Notes under the pieces: generated by a model
Seen by the model: only the letters and a program-made list of their open reading frames with translations
The model's database searches: none
What the model was told of the DNA's origin: nothing
Assembly (NCBI GenBank): GCA_015075745.1
Contig: JABTTW010000002.1
Span: 944,453-1,008,452, forward strand
Source: Planctomycetia bacterium
Lineage (GTDB): Bacteria; Planctomycetota; Phycisphaerae; UBA1845; UTPLA1
Direction: 5' to 3'
Length of the DNA stretch: 64,000 nt
Shown: positions 9,054 through 17,829 of the stretch, piece after piece
How the letters are laid out: each line of letters begins with the position of its first letter
Position numbering within the stretch: the first letter of the stretch is position 1
Position numbers and translations under genes: made by a program

Positions 9054-10691
9054 TTAGATGCCAACGATCAGGCTGCGTCCCCGGCGCTTGACCGATCCGA
9101 GGACCGGCACTCCCAGGTAGCGCTCCGCGTCTCCGGTTGACCGCAACGTATGATCGAAGTGGTCGGCCAGGAAGGCGAAGGCAATGCCCAACAGCATCGA
9201 GACCGCAAAGGCGACCGCCGTGAATATCCATGTCATGGGTTGATAGGGGCGATCCGGATTCGGCGTCGTCGCTTCGTCCAGCTTGCTGATGGTGACGGCC
9301 TCCTTGGTGATCAGCTTGGCCGATTTGGCGTCGATGCGATCCTGCTGGAGCTTCTCCAGGTGCTTCTGCGCGACTTCGAAGTCGTTCTTCAGCCGGGCGT
9401 AGTCAGCCAGCTTCGCGTGAATCTCTTTCTGTTCGTCGGCGGTGCTGCGAACCAGTTCGGCGTACATCGCCTTTTGATCCGATCGGGCCTCGATGCTGGC
9501 CTTGAGGCCGTTCATGTATCCGACGACCTGCTCGAGGAGGCGTCGCTTGTTGCGGCTGACTTCCTCGCGAATGTACTGCACGTCGCGGCTGTCGTCGGTG
9601 TACTGGGCCTCGATCCTCGACTTCTTGATCTCCAGATTGGCGAGGTTTTTGGACATTTCAAGAAAGAGCAGATTCTCGCGGAAGAACTCCATCGAGACGA
9701 CGGCGACGGCGGCCGCCACCTCCTCGTCGCTCATCTGGGCCACGCCGCCGGGCTCCAGACACTTGGCGGGCAGCGCCTTGGAGAGCGCTTCGGAAACGGA
9801 ACGATCGCGGGTCAATTCGAGCTGGAGCGTCGCCTCGTTCTCCCGCATCTTGGTGAGAATGATCTGCACGCCGTGCTCGGTACCGCTCTTGAGAAGCTGC
9901 TCGAGCACGCCAATCTTGTCGGAGTTGCTGCTGACGAATTTGGTGTAGGCGTCGGTCGCCTGCTTGAGTTCTCCGGTCGTGAAACTCGCGACGACGTCAT
10001 CCATGACGCGCTCGGCCGGGGCATTGAGCATTTGCTGCAGTTGCAGGTAGCGCACGATGTACATGTCGGCCAGGATGTCGGCCGCGTAGTGGGCCTGCAT
10101 GTAGGACTTTGAGCCGGGAAGGCGATCGCCCTTGCGGTCCACTCGAAGCGAAAAGGTTTCAGTCATGGCGACCTGCTCGCCGCCGGGCGTCTGGAGCTTG
10201 ATCGAGTCGGAGAATTCCTTGAGCTTTTCCTGCTGCTGGGTCAGGACCGTTTCAACCTTGGGCGCAATCGCCTCCGACAGCCATTGGTCGATCTCGACCT
10301 GAACCGCTCGGGCGCTGCCGTTGCCCACCTTTTTGGCTTCGTTCCACTTGGCGCGCAGCTCGTACCATTTGTCGCGAAGAGGCGCGTTCTCATCGGCGGA
10401 GATGATCATGGTTCGCGCGAGGACCAGGTCGGACATGACGATCTGCTGCTGGGCCTTGACGAAGACCTCCAACGTGCGCTCGCCGGCCTGATCGGTGGTG
10501 ATGGGGTTCTTGTTCTGCGGGCGCTTGAAGATCAGGCTGATCTCGCTTCGGTAATAGGGCGGCACCACGTATTCGCAAAGGGCATAGGTACCGCCGGCGC
10601 CGATCACGACGATCATGGTCAGCAAGAACCAGTGCTGAAAGAGAATTCGAACGATTTCTCGTAGCGATCTTGTTCCGTAGGATTCGTTCAT
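9054..10691 (-). CDS. Chain-length determinant protein (Wzz/PCP family)
   Basis: A 545-residue polysaccharide co-polymerase. A transmembrane helix lies at about 17-37 (FLLTMIVVIGAGGTYAL), then a long periplasmic part with coiled-coil stretches, then a second helix near 490-512 (WIFTAVAFAVSMLLGIAFAFLADH). The cytoplasmic end carries HTLRSTGDAERYLGVPVLGSV, the segment that normally leads into the fused kinase in Wzc. Here the kinase is a separate gene downstream, so the Wzc function is split as in CapA/CapB. The family sets polymer length and bridges Wzy to the Wza channel. The start ATG is clear. The conserved Pro next to the second helix is present in the segment TTPNPDRPYQPMTWIF. Confidence 0.92.
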   Translation of the reverse strand: MNESYGTRSLREIVRILFQHWFLLTMIVVIGAGGTYALCEYVVPPYYRSEISLIFKRPQNKNPITTDQAGERTLEVFVKAQQQIVMSDLVLARTMIISADENAPLRDKWYELRAKWNEAKKVGNGSARAVQVEIDQWLSEAIAPKVETVLTQQQEKLKEFSDSIKLQTPGGEQVAMTETFSLRVDRKGDRLPGSKSYMQAHYAADILADMYIVRYLQLQQMLNAPAERVMDDVVASFTTGELKQATDAYTKFVSSNSDKIGVLEQLLKSGTEHGVQIILTKMRENEATLQLELTRDRSVSEALSKALPAKCLEPGGVAQMSDEEVAAAVAVVSMEFFRENLLFLEMSKNLANLEIKKSRIEAQYTDDSRDVQYIREEVSRNKRRLLEQVVGYMNGLKASIEARSDQKAMYAELVRSTADEQKEIHAKLADYARLKNDFEVAQKHLEKLQQDRIDAKSAKLITKEAVTISKLDEATTPNPDRPYQPMTWIFTAVAFAVSMLLGIAFAFLADHFDHTLRSTGDAERYLGVPVLGSVKRRGRSLIVGI

Positions 10692-10783
10692 GCTTGTTCT
10701 ACCGCAATTCTCCGCGTGTCATCTCGTCCACGCGCACCGATCTTGACTCTCCATTCCGAACGAACGCGCCGCCGACTATGCGA

Positions 10784-11947
10784 TCACGGACCGACCTGGG
10801 CGTTGATGCCCGGAGGACCGATCGCCCGCGTTTTGACCGTGTTCGGCGGTTCGTAGATGGAGTAACCGAAGTTCATGCCCACGACGCCACTGTACGGGAA
10901 CACCGAGCGGATGCCCCGGGTGAAGAACTGATCGATCCAGTCGTTGGCGACGGCCAGCGTCGTCGGCGGAACCCAGATGATGTCGCCGTCGGCCAGGTAG
11001 CAGTCGTAGCGCCAGTCGCTGCCCTTGGGGGACGAGCCGAATTCCGTCGGCTTGCGCGAGTGCAGCAATTCTTCGAGGTTGAACACCAGCGCCTCGGGCA
11101 CCGGCAGGTACTGTCGTCTGACGAGAAGAATCTTAGAGCGGTCGGCTCGCGGATTCGGGCCGCCCTGTCGAATGATGGCCTGGGCCAAGGTGATTGGGGC
11201 ATTCATTTCGATCAGGCCCGGAGCGAGAACTTCGCCCATGACGTAAATGCGCCGCGGCGCGAATTCGAGCGTCTGGACGGTGACTTCGATCTCCGGCAAG
11301 TCCTCTTCGTAGTATCGCGCGTCGAGCATCTTCTTGGTTTCGTGCACCGTCTTGCCCGCGACGAGACACTCGCCGACGAAGGGCAGGTCGATGGTCCCGT
11401 CCGGCTTGACCGGAACGAGACGCGACTGGCCGCGGGGCGCCGTGGTAATGGCCTTCTTCAGTTCGCTGATCTTGACGTTGGCCGCCTCGACGACGACGGT
11501 CATCTCCGGGTGCTTGATGTAGCGTGCGTAGGCCCGGCGAAGCTGTTCCTCAAGGTCTCCGGCGGTTCGACCGGCGGCCCGGACCGGCCCCAGCATGAGG
11601 CACCGGATGTTGCCGTCGCCCTGCACGGTAAGCTTCTGATTGAAGCGGTCCTGATAGGGGAACTTGATGCGAATGACGTCCTCGATCTTCAGATCGTAGG
11701 GCTTGTCGGTCACCATGTTGCGGACCTGATAGATGATTTCCAAAACGTCGCTGGGCATCAACCGGTACGGCGGGCGATCCAGCAACTGCTCGGGCAGGCC
11801 GGTGCCGCCGACGAACGGCTGATAGAGTTCCTGCTTCTCGATGGGGGCGACGTCGGGGATGTGATCGTTGGTGCGCGAGCATCCCTGCGACAAAAGCAGC
11901 CATGCCGGCGCCGAACAGACTAAGGCGTATCGAATTACTCGCGTCAT
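10784..11947 (-). CDS. Polysaccharide export outer-membrane protein (Wza-type)
   Basis: A 387-residue protein of the Wza/poly_export family, which forms the outer-membrane channel for EPS. The N-terminus is a signal sequence ending in LLLSQGC, a slightly imperfect lipobox, so a lipoprotein is likely. The poly_export domain begins at YRLMPSDVLEIIYQ near residue 62 and continues through VQGDGNIRCLMLGPVRAAGRT. At least one SLBB-like domain follows, around RRIYVMGEVLAPGLIEMNAPITLAQAIIRQGG. The gene lies 92 bp upstream of wzz and 33 bp downstream of the SPOR lipoprotein in one direction. The length is in the usual range for Wza. Confidence 0.94.
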   Translation of the reverse strand: MTRVIRYALVCSAPAWLLLSQGCSRTNDHIPDVAPIEKQELYQPFVGGTGLPEQLLDRPPYRLMPSDVLEIIYQVRNMVTDKPYDLKIEDVIRIKFPYQDRFNQKLTVQGDGNIRCLMLGPVRAAGRTAGDLEEQLRRAYARYIKHPEMTVVVEAANVKISELKKAITTAPRGQSRLVPVKPDGTIDLPFVGECLVAGKTVHETKKMLDARYYEEDLPEIEVTVQTLEFAPRRIYVMGEVLAPGLIEMNAPITLAQAIIRQGGPNPRADRSKILLVRRQYLPVPEALVFNLEELLHSRKPTEFGSSPKGSDWRYDCYLADGDIIWVPPTTLAVANDWIDQFFTRGIRSVFPYSGVVGMNFGYSIYEPPNTVKTRAIGPPGINAQVGP

Positions 11948-11980
11948 CCCTGACTCTCCGTCTCGAGCTGATTGAACTCA

Positions 11981-12742
11981 CTATGGCGCAATGACCGCGC
12001 CCGATACATGTCGACGCACGGCGCCGAGCGCCGAATCCGCAAGGACAAAGGTCGGGTACTGTCCGACCAAAACATACTGAAGCGACTGACCCAATCGGCC
12101 ACGCGGCTCGACGCGCGCGTCGAGGCCGGCTCGCTTGAGCTTGCTGGCAAGCTGGGCGGCGGCGCGTCCGTCCTGATAGGCGCCGCACTGGATTGAAAAA
12201 TAATCGCCGCGCCATTCGTACATGCGCTTGGCATGCTCGGCCAGATCGCTCGATGGATATCGCTGCAGAATGATGCCGAACTGCCGGCGCGCCTCGTCCC
12301 AGCGACCGAGTCGCTGAAGGCAGACGCCGTAGCGAAATCGCACCAGGTCGGCCGGCGGCTTTTCCGGCAGACCCTTCATCGCGTCGCTGAAGTACGCCAC
12401 GGCGGACGAATCGTCACCGGACTCAAAACAAAGGGTGCCGGCCATCGCGCTGGCCTTGGCCTTCAGCTCCTTGTCCTGAGCGAGCTGGATGCACTGGGTG
12501 GCGTCACGCTTGGCGGCCGCCTTGTTCGACGTCTCCGCGTTGATCTTCGATCTGAGGTAGTACGCCTCCGCGGCCCCGGTGAACATCGAGTAATGCGTCA
12601 GGACGTCGTCGAGCTTCGTCCGGGCCGAGGCGATGTCGCGCTTGAGGTAATCATTGCGCGCCTCGGCGACCTGCAGCGCCGCCGGAGCGGGCAACTCAGC
12701 ACAGCCGCCGATCAGCACCAGCGCCGCGGCGCGGATCAACAT
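11981..12742 (-). CDS. TPR-repeat lipoprotein with C-terminal SPOR domain
   Basis: The preferred start is the ATG at 12742, giving 253 residues that begin MLIRAAALVLIGGC, a classical lipoprotein signal. A longer frame to 12793 adds 17 residues with no signal logic. Residues about 20-160 contain TPR-like helical repeats (AAEAYYLRSKINAETSNKAA, DLVRFRYGVCLQRLGRWDEA). The last 70 residues match a SPOR fold: YFSIQCGAY-DGRAAAQLASKLK, then YVLVGQYPTFVLADSAL. SPOR domains bind septal or glycan-stripped peptidoglycan. As the first gene of the EPS run it could tether the export machinery to the wall or locate it at the division site. That role is inference; the domains are clearly visible. Confidence 0.85.
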   Translation of the reverse strand: MLIRAAALVLIGGCAELPAPAALQVAEARNDYLKRDIASARTKLDDVLTHYSMFTGAAEAYYLRSKINAETSNKAAAKRDATQCIQLAQDKELKAKASAMAGTLCFESGDDSSAVAYFSDAMKGLPEKPPADLVRFRYGVCLQRLGRWDEARRQFGIILQRYPSSDLAEHAKRMYEWRGDYFSIQCGAYQDGRAAAQLASKLKRAGLDARVEPRGRLGQSLQYVLVGQYPTFVLADSALGAVRRHVSGAVIAP

Positions 12743-13187
12743 CTTGCGCACGGTTGATTGCGATTGACAGAAGATGGATGGCAATCGATTCACGGATCAG
12801 TCGCTCTCGTTCTTTCCGTTGCGCACTGCCGACAACTCTGCGGCGCGCTCCCCTGCCGCTCTGTTCGCGGACCCGGACGGAGCGCTTCATGCCTGATGCG
12901 CAGCCAATGAAGAACTTATCGGAGGGGCATCGCGGCGGGTTAACTCAAAAGGGACCGCGAAAAACTGCCCGCAATCGCGCAAGAGTCGCGCTTTTATCGT
13001 GTCATCAGTCTGGCAGCTTATGCCAGGAGTGATGACCGCCGCGCTCGCGGGACAAAGCCAGGCAGGCGCACAGTAGCGCCAGCGGCCATCCAGCTGCTCC
13101 CGCGCATCCCGGCGGGCGCCGCCGCGCGTCTCTCAACCCCCGAGACAGGGGCCGACAACACGCAAAACCTGCCGACCTTTCTCCAAA
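12743..13187. other. Intergenic region between divergent EPS operon and lptD-like gene
   Basis: This stretch separates the leftward EPS operon from the rightward LptD-like gene. I see no convincing gene: the short open frames on both strands lack start sites with ribosome binding sequences and have no recognisable motif. It should hold the EPS operon promoter, but no clear -35/-10 pair was found on the minus strand. The last part before the lptD-like gene is annotated separately as a promoter. Confidence 0.5.
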
Positions 13188-13215
13188 TTGACAGCCCCCC
13201 CCTCAGACCTATAAT
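13188..13215 (+). promoter_or_regulatory. Consensus sigma-70 promoter of the lptD-like gene
   Basis: A perfect TTGACA (13188-13193) and a perfect TATAAT (13210-13215) are separated by 16 bp. Transcription would start near 13222, about 55 bases ahead of the ATG. Both hexamers matching fully is rare in such GC-rich DNA and suggests strong constitutive expression by the housekeeping sigma factor. Confidence 0.85.
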
Positions 13216-13276
13216 CGCCGCTGCGCTGGAATGACGGCCTGCGCCGCACATTGTCGCTGCCCTCGAGCTGTCCTGG

Positions 13277-16200
13277 ATGCGAATGGATTCGAACAGCCGC
13301 ATTACGAGAAATCTGCGACGGATCGCGGCACTCTCCCTGCTGGCATCCGTTTCCCGTCCGGCTGTCGCCCAGTCGCCATTTCTCGTCGACGAATCCGCGG
13401 TTCAGAGCCTCCTGCCTCCCGGCATCAGCGACTTCAATCTCGAACTCTACGGCAAACTTGCCTATACCTGGACGCAGGGTGACGGTGTTCAGGTGGTTCA
13501 GATCGAGGGCGATTTCCTCGGCAAGATGGGGCCCCACAGGCTTTCATCCAGAGATGCCGTACTGTGGTTCCGCCACGGCAAGTGGCAGGACAAGGGCTAT
13601 CTCGAAATCGAAGTATTCCTCTGGCAGGACGCGGAGGTCGTGCAACCCGCCGGGACCGTTGAATCCGGCCCGGCCCTGATGGTCACCTTGCGCACTTTCG
13701 GCAAGCTGGTCCTGAACGCCGACGGTCACGCCTCCGAATCGGCCGAGGACACGGAACTCTATCGAGAGGCCCTCAAGGCCCGTCGACTCGTGACGCTCTC
13801 ACCGACTCCCCGGGCTGAAGAGGCAAGCGAGCCGGTCGTCATCTCCCCCAGCGCCGAGCAACTGCGGCAACTAACGGTTCAAAAGCCGGCTAAGCTCGTC
13901 CAGTTCTCGGTCAGCCGCATTGACGGCACGATTGAGTACGAAACCGTCGACGAGGAATCCGTCGTCATTGCACGCAATGATGTGCTCGTGACGCAGGGCT
14001 CGCCCTCCGACAGCGGCGAGTACATGGAACTCCGCGCTGATGCCGCCGTCCTCTACCTTAATTCCGATCAGCTCGGCTCAGGGCTGCCCGGGGTATTAGG
14101 CACCGACGATGAAAAGAAGAATCGTCAGATCAAGCCGACCGACGAAGCGCCCGATGGGGGCGCACCGAAGCTCAAGGATGACTCCGGCGGCGACAAGTCC
14201 GACACCGGCTCGGCCGGTCAATGGGTCAATGCCGTTTATCTGGAAGGCGACGTCGTCCTGACCCGCGGACTTCGGATGATCCGCGCTCCCCGGCTTTACT
14301 ACGACTTTCAGAACGAACAGGCGCTCATTCTCGACGCCGTGACGCGCGCCGCCGAGCCTTCGCGCGGCATTCCCATTTACGTCCGGGCCGACGAGATTCG
14401 ACAACTGTCCTCGACGCAGTACGAGGCGAACAAGGCGCAGATCACCACCAGCGAGTTTCACACGCCCCACGTCGCCATCGGCGCGGACAAGGTCGTTCTG
14501 ACGGACCGAACGCCGCGCAATGCGGCCGGCGACATCGTCGGCATCGAGGCGGGCACCTATAAGGCCTATCACACGACGCTGAATCTGGAGGGCCTGCCCA
14601 TCGCGTACTGGCCGTTTTCGCGCGGCGATTTCTCCCGAGATCGCATGGCGTTTCGCAGCGCCAAGACCGGCTATAACGGCGACTTCGGCGCCACCTTCGA
14701 GACCCGGTGGTATCTGTTCAATCTGCTCGGCCTCGAGACACCCGAGGGCTATGACGCCACCTACAAGCTCGACTACTTCACCGATCGCGGTCCCGCGACC
14801 GGCATCGACATGGACTACGAGCGCGACGATTACTACGGCCTGCTGCGATCGTATTACATCAACGACAGCGGCAAGGACGACTTCGGCGGCCAGCGCGGCA
14901 GCATCACCCCCGATCACGACAACCGCGGCCGATTCACCTGGCGGCACCGGCAATATCTCCCCAAGGACTGGGAGCTGACGCTGGAGGCCTCCTACCTCAG
15001 CGACGATCAGTACATGGAGTCGTACGAGCGAAACGAGTTCGAAAACGGCAAGGATCAGGAAACGCTCGTCTATCTATTGAAGCGACAGGACAACTGGCAA
15101 TTCTCGACGCTGACCAATTACCGGCTGAACGAATTTCAGACGCAGACCGAGCACATTCCCGACAACGTCTTCAGCCTTATCGGCGAGCCGCTCGGCGATT
15201 TCGCCACGGCCTACAGCGAGTCGCGCATCGGCATTGTTCGCTATCGCGGCGACGAGCGGCGATGGCTCAACGGCAAAAACCGGTACGACAACACCGGTTC
15301 GACCGGCTCAGTCCTGCGCGGCGACACGCGCCAGGAGTTGCAGTTCCCCCTGCCCGACCTGGGCCCGATGAAGTTCACGCCCTACATCGCCGGCCGGGCC
15401 GGCGCCTACGACGACGGCCCCAGCGGCCGGGGTAGAGACAACTCCAGCGGCGGCTTCGGCCGTGTCTTCGGCTCCTACGGTGTGCGCGGCAACATGATGC
15501 TCAGCAAAGTGGATGACTCCCTTGAGTCGGAGATTCTCGATCTGCATCGCCTCCGCCACGTCATCAAGCCCGATCTGGCCCTGTGGAACGCCCATGCCAA
15601 TCGCAACCCGGACCAAATGACGCCGTTTGATTCCGGCGTCGAAGACATCGACGACTTCGGCGGCGGCACCGTGGGAGTTCGGCAGAAGTTTCAGACGCAG
15701 CGCGGCGGTCCCGGCAAGTGGCGAACGGTGGATTGGATCGTCTTCGACGTCGAGGCCGGGTTCTTCTCCAGCAAGGAAAAGAGCAAGCCGGTCAACAACT
15801 TCGCCTATGGCCGCAACGGACGCGAGATTCACGCATACGACCCGGCGGTCCGATCGAATCGCAGCCACGGCGACTACATCGCCAGCCGCCCCGAGGACAG
15901 CATCTCCTCCAACTTCCTCGCGACGAACTTCCAGTATCGCATCAGCGACAGCACCGTGGTCGTCCAGGACAACATCTTCGACGTGAACCGAGGCAACGCG
16001 GGAACCAGCAACCTGACCCTGGCCGTCGAGCGGCAGCCGCGCCTGTCATACTTCGTCGGCTGGCGATACATCCACGACATCGAGAGTAATCTGCTCGCGC
16101 TGGGCGGCAACTACAAGCTCAGCGAGAAGCACACCGTCGCCATCCGCGAACTCTACGATATTGACGTCGGCCGCAACTACTCCACCCAGCTTGTGTACAT

Positions 16201-16366
16201 CCGTCGCTGGCCGCGATGGTACACCGCCGTCTCGCTCGACGTTGACCGGGGGCTTGAAGATGTCGGGATTAATTTCAGCGTCTGGCCCGAAGGGGCGCCG
16301 CAGCTCGGCGTCGGCTCGAAGCGCTACACCGGCCTCGCCGATTCCGTCGGTCTGCAACTGCGATAG
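13277..16366 (+). CDS. LptD/OstA-family LPS-assembly outer-membrane protein
   Basis: A 1029-residue exported protein. The signal peptide is RRIAALSLLASVSRPAVA with cleavage before Gln. The first 250 residues and the segment around WVNAVYLEGDVVLTRGLRMIRAPRLYYDFQNEQALILDAV are OstA/LptA-like beta-jellyroll sequence. From about residue 430 (NLEGLPIAYWPFSRGD) to the end the pattern of alternating strands and aromatic ends fits a beta-barrel, including the LptD-like RNTRGRFTWRHR-type turns and a C-terminal aromatic/hydrophobic strand. LptD inserts LPS into the outer leaflet. The protein is longer than the usual 750-800 residues, with a charged insert near 270-300 (DEKKNRQIKPTDEAP...). Kdo transferase and lpxI in this window fit an LPS role. 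ATG 13283 is an alternative start. Confidence 0.82.
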   Translation: MRMDSNSRITRNLRRIAALSLLASVSRPAVAQSPFLVDESAVQSLLPPGISDFNLELYGKLAYTWTQGDGVQVVQIEGDFLGKMGPHRLSSRDAVLWFRHGKWQDKGYLEIEVFLWQDAEVVQPAGTVESGPALMVTLRTFGKLVLNADGHASESAEDTELYREALKARRLVTLSPTPRAEEASEPVVISPSAEQLRQLTVQKPAKLVQFSVSRIDGTIEYETVDEESVVIARNDVLVTQGSPSDSGEYMELRADAAVLYLNSDQLGSGLPGVLGTDDEKKNRQIKPTDEAPDGGAPKLKDDSGGDKSDTGSAGQWVNAVYLEGDVVLTRGLRMIRAPRLYYDFQNEQALILDAVTRAAEPSRGIPIYVRADEIRQLSSTQYEANKAQITTSEFHTPHVAIGADKVVLTDRTPRNAAGDIVGIEAGTYKAYHTTLNLEGLPIAYWPFSRGDFSRDRMAFRSAKTGYNGDFGATFETRWYLFNLLGLETPEGYDATYKLDYFTDRGPATGIDMDYERDDYYGLLRSYYINDSGKDDFGGQRGSITPDHDNRGRFTWRHRQYLPKDWELTLEASYLSDDQYMESYERNEFENGKDQETLVYLLKRQDNWQFSTLTNYRLNEFQTQTEHIPDNVFSLIGEPLGDFATAYSESRIGIVRYRGDERRWLNGKNRYDNTGSTGSVLRGDTRQELQFPLPDLGPMKFTPYIAGRAGAYDDGPSGRGRDNSSGGFGRVFGSYGVRGNMMLSKVDDSLESEILDLHRLRHVIKPDLALWNAHANRNPDQMTPFDSGVEDIDDFGGGTVGVRQKFQTQRGGPGKWRTVDWIVFDVEAGFFSSKEKSKPVNNFAYGRNGREIHAYDPAVRSNRSHGDYIASRPEDSISSNFLATNFQYRISDSTVVVQDNIFDVNRGNAGTSNLTLAVERQPRLSYFVGWRYIHDIESNLLALGGNYKLSEKHTVAIRELYDIDVGRNYSTQLVYIRRWPRWYTAVSLDVDRGLEDVGINFSVWPEGAPQLGVGSKRYTGLADSVGLQLR

Positions 16367-16374
16367 ATCCTGAC

Positions 16375-16412
16375 GTCGGCGCCCCGCCGACCAGGCCCGC
16401 CCACCATCGGGC
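16375..16412. terminator. Hairpins between convergent genes
   Basis: GTCGGCG (16375-16381) and CGCCGAC (16385-16391) form a 7-bp stem with a 3-base loop. A second stem pairs GCCCG (16395-16399) with CGGGC (16408-16412). They lie in the 48-bp gap between the stops of the convergent lptD-like and diguanylate cyclase genes. No T-tract follows on either strand, so termination activity is only possible. Confidence 0.4.
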
Positions 16413-16414
16413 TA

Positions 16415-17548
16415 TCAGCCTTCACACGTAACCGTAACGTCCGGCTCGCAGCAAGTGTACGAATCCATGCCCGTTTCACCCCACACCACGAGCCGATCGC
16501 GCCCCAATCGCTTTGCTTCGTACAGCGCCTCGTCCGCATGCTTGACGACGTCCTGCCACTCTGACGGCGAAGGGCCCGACGCCATCCCGATGCTCACCGT
16601 CACATACGGCGCGATGGGGCTGTCCAGATGGGCGAGTTTGAGCGAATGAATCTCCGCGCGCTTGTGTAACAGGATGTTTCGCGCGTCCTCCGCCTGAATA
16701 TTGGGAAGCAACAGCAGGAATTCCTCCCCTCCGTATCGCCCGATGGAGTCATAGGCCCGCATGTTCTGTTCGAGACACTGGGCAATCTGTCGCAGCACGG
16801 CGTCCCCCACCAGGTGGCCTTCAGCATCGTTGAGCCGCTTGAAGAAATCGACGTCGACCATGGCGACGCACGTCGTCTGGCCCAGTCGGATGGCCGCGTC
16901 GTGCTGCACTTCCACGGCGCGCATGATCGCCGCATGATTCAGAAGGCCGGTGAGCGAGTCCAGCCGGTTTCGCTGCAGCAGACGATGATTCTGCTCGATG
17001 ATCGCCTGCGTCGTGCGCTTTTCTTTGAGCAAATGCTTGGCGGCCTGCTTCCGCACTTCGCCCGCCACCTCGGCATCCTGATAGAGCTTCCGGAATCTTG
17101 CCTTGGTCAGGTCGCCCTCCACGACATAACCGTCGGCGCCGGCCTGCATGATCTCTGCGGCGGAATAGGGATCGCGTCGTGTGTTGATGACGATGATGGG
17201 CGGCGACTCCGACAAAGCGCGCATCTCGCGAATCAGCTCCGCGGCCCGCGGAGTGTCGCACTCGTCGGTCAGATGAATCAATAGAACGGAACAATTCGGG
17301 CTGCTGGGATTCTGTGACTTCCATGCTGTCGGATTCGTGAACTTTGCGGCAACACCGCAGACATGCGACAACACGCGACGCAGCGAGTCCTGTTTTGAAA
17401 AGTCCTTGCAAAGGGCGATGACCGGGATCGGGCCCAACTCAGTTGCCGGCGATTCCACTCCTCTGAAGCCCGGCCATGGAGCCGACGTCACGGCGGGGTC
17501 GTCTCTTCGAAGTACACGGGGTTCTCTCGATCTGGTTGTGCCGCGCAT
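16415..17548 (-). CDS. Diguanylate cyclase (GGDEF) with degenerate receiver domain
   Basis: A 377-residue protein starting at ATG 17548, which has GAGGG six bases upstream; a TTG at 17572 is less likely. Residues about 42-160 have a receiver-like fold, but the phosphoacceptor position after strand 3 reads VLLIHLT rather than an Asp, and the usual switch Lys is Glu in GYVVEGDLT. The GGDEF domain spans about 195-365, with the catalytic GGEEF at 273-277 and an RAYD inhibitory site five residues before it. It should make cyclic di-GMP and be product-inhibited. The likely outputs are EPS production or attachment, given the neighbouring EPS operon, but no direct link is visible. The gene stands alone. 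Confidence 0.9.
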   Translation of the reverse strand: MRGTTRSREPRVLRRDDPAVTSAPWPGFRGVESPATELGPIPVIALCKDFSKQDSLRRVLSHVCGVAAKFTNPTAWKSQNPSSPNCSVLLIHLTDECDTPRAAELIREMRALSESPPIIVINTRRDPYSAAEIMQAGADGYVVEGDLTKARFRKLYQDAEVAGEVRKQAAKHLLKEKRTTQAIIEQNHRLLQRNRLDSLTGLLNHAAIMRAVEVQHDAAIRLGQTTCVAMVDVDFFKRLNDAEGHLVGDAVLRQIAQCLEQNMRAYDSIGRYGGEEFLLLLPNIQAEDARNILLHKRAEIHSLKLAHLDSPIAPYVTVSIGMASGPSPSEWQDVVKHADEALYEAKRLGRDRLVVWGETGMDSYTCCEPDVTVTCEG

Positions 17549-17804
17549 GTGATACCCTCGGAGGCTTGTCAAAAAAAACCTGACCCCGACGGTCTACCGG
17601 CCTACGCTCGAAAAAACATTCACATTGCCGGAGGGGCAATGGCCCGACAAGGCATCATCGGCCATCCGTGACGACATCGTTAGAAGCGAAGATAAGGGAC
17701 CTTGCCAGAGCGGGAAGAGCCAACAAAATCAGGGCAATCCCACGTCCTCCGCCGAACTTTAGATTGACACTTTCGGGCGTGCGCATTCGGGCTTATCGGA
17801 TGAG

Positions 17805-17829
17805 CGAGTGTGCTTTCGAGCGAAAGTCA
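17805..17829 (-). terminator. Hairpin at the end of gpmA
   Basis: Directly behind the gpmA stop codon, CTTTCG and CGAAAG pair (17810-17823) and the flanking GTG/CAC extend the stem with a one-base bulge. There is no T-tract. It may slow or stop transcription; confidence is low. Confidence 0.35.

Noticed and set aside
12754-13302. Short open frames in the gap before the lptD-like gene
   Set aside because: No ribosome binding sites and no recognisable motifs; one of them crosses the consensus promoter.
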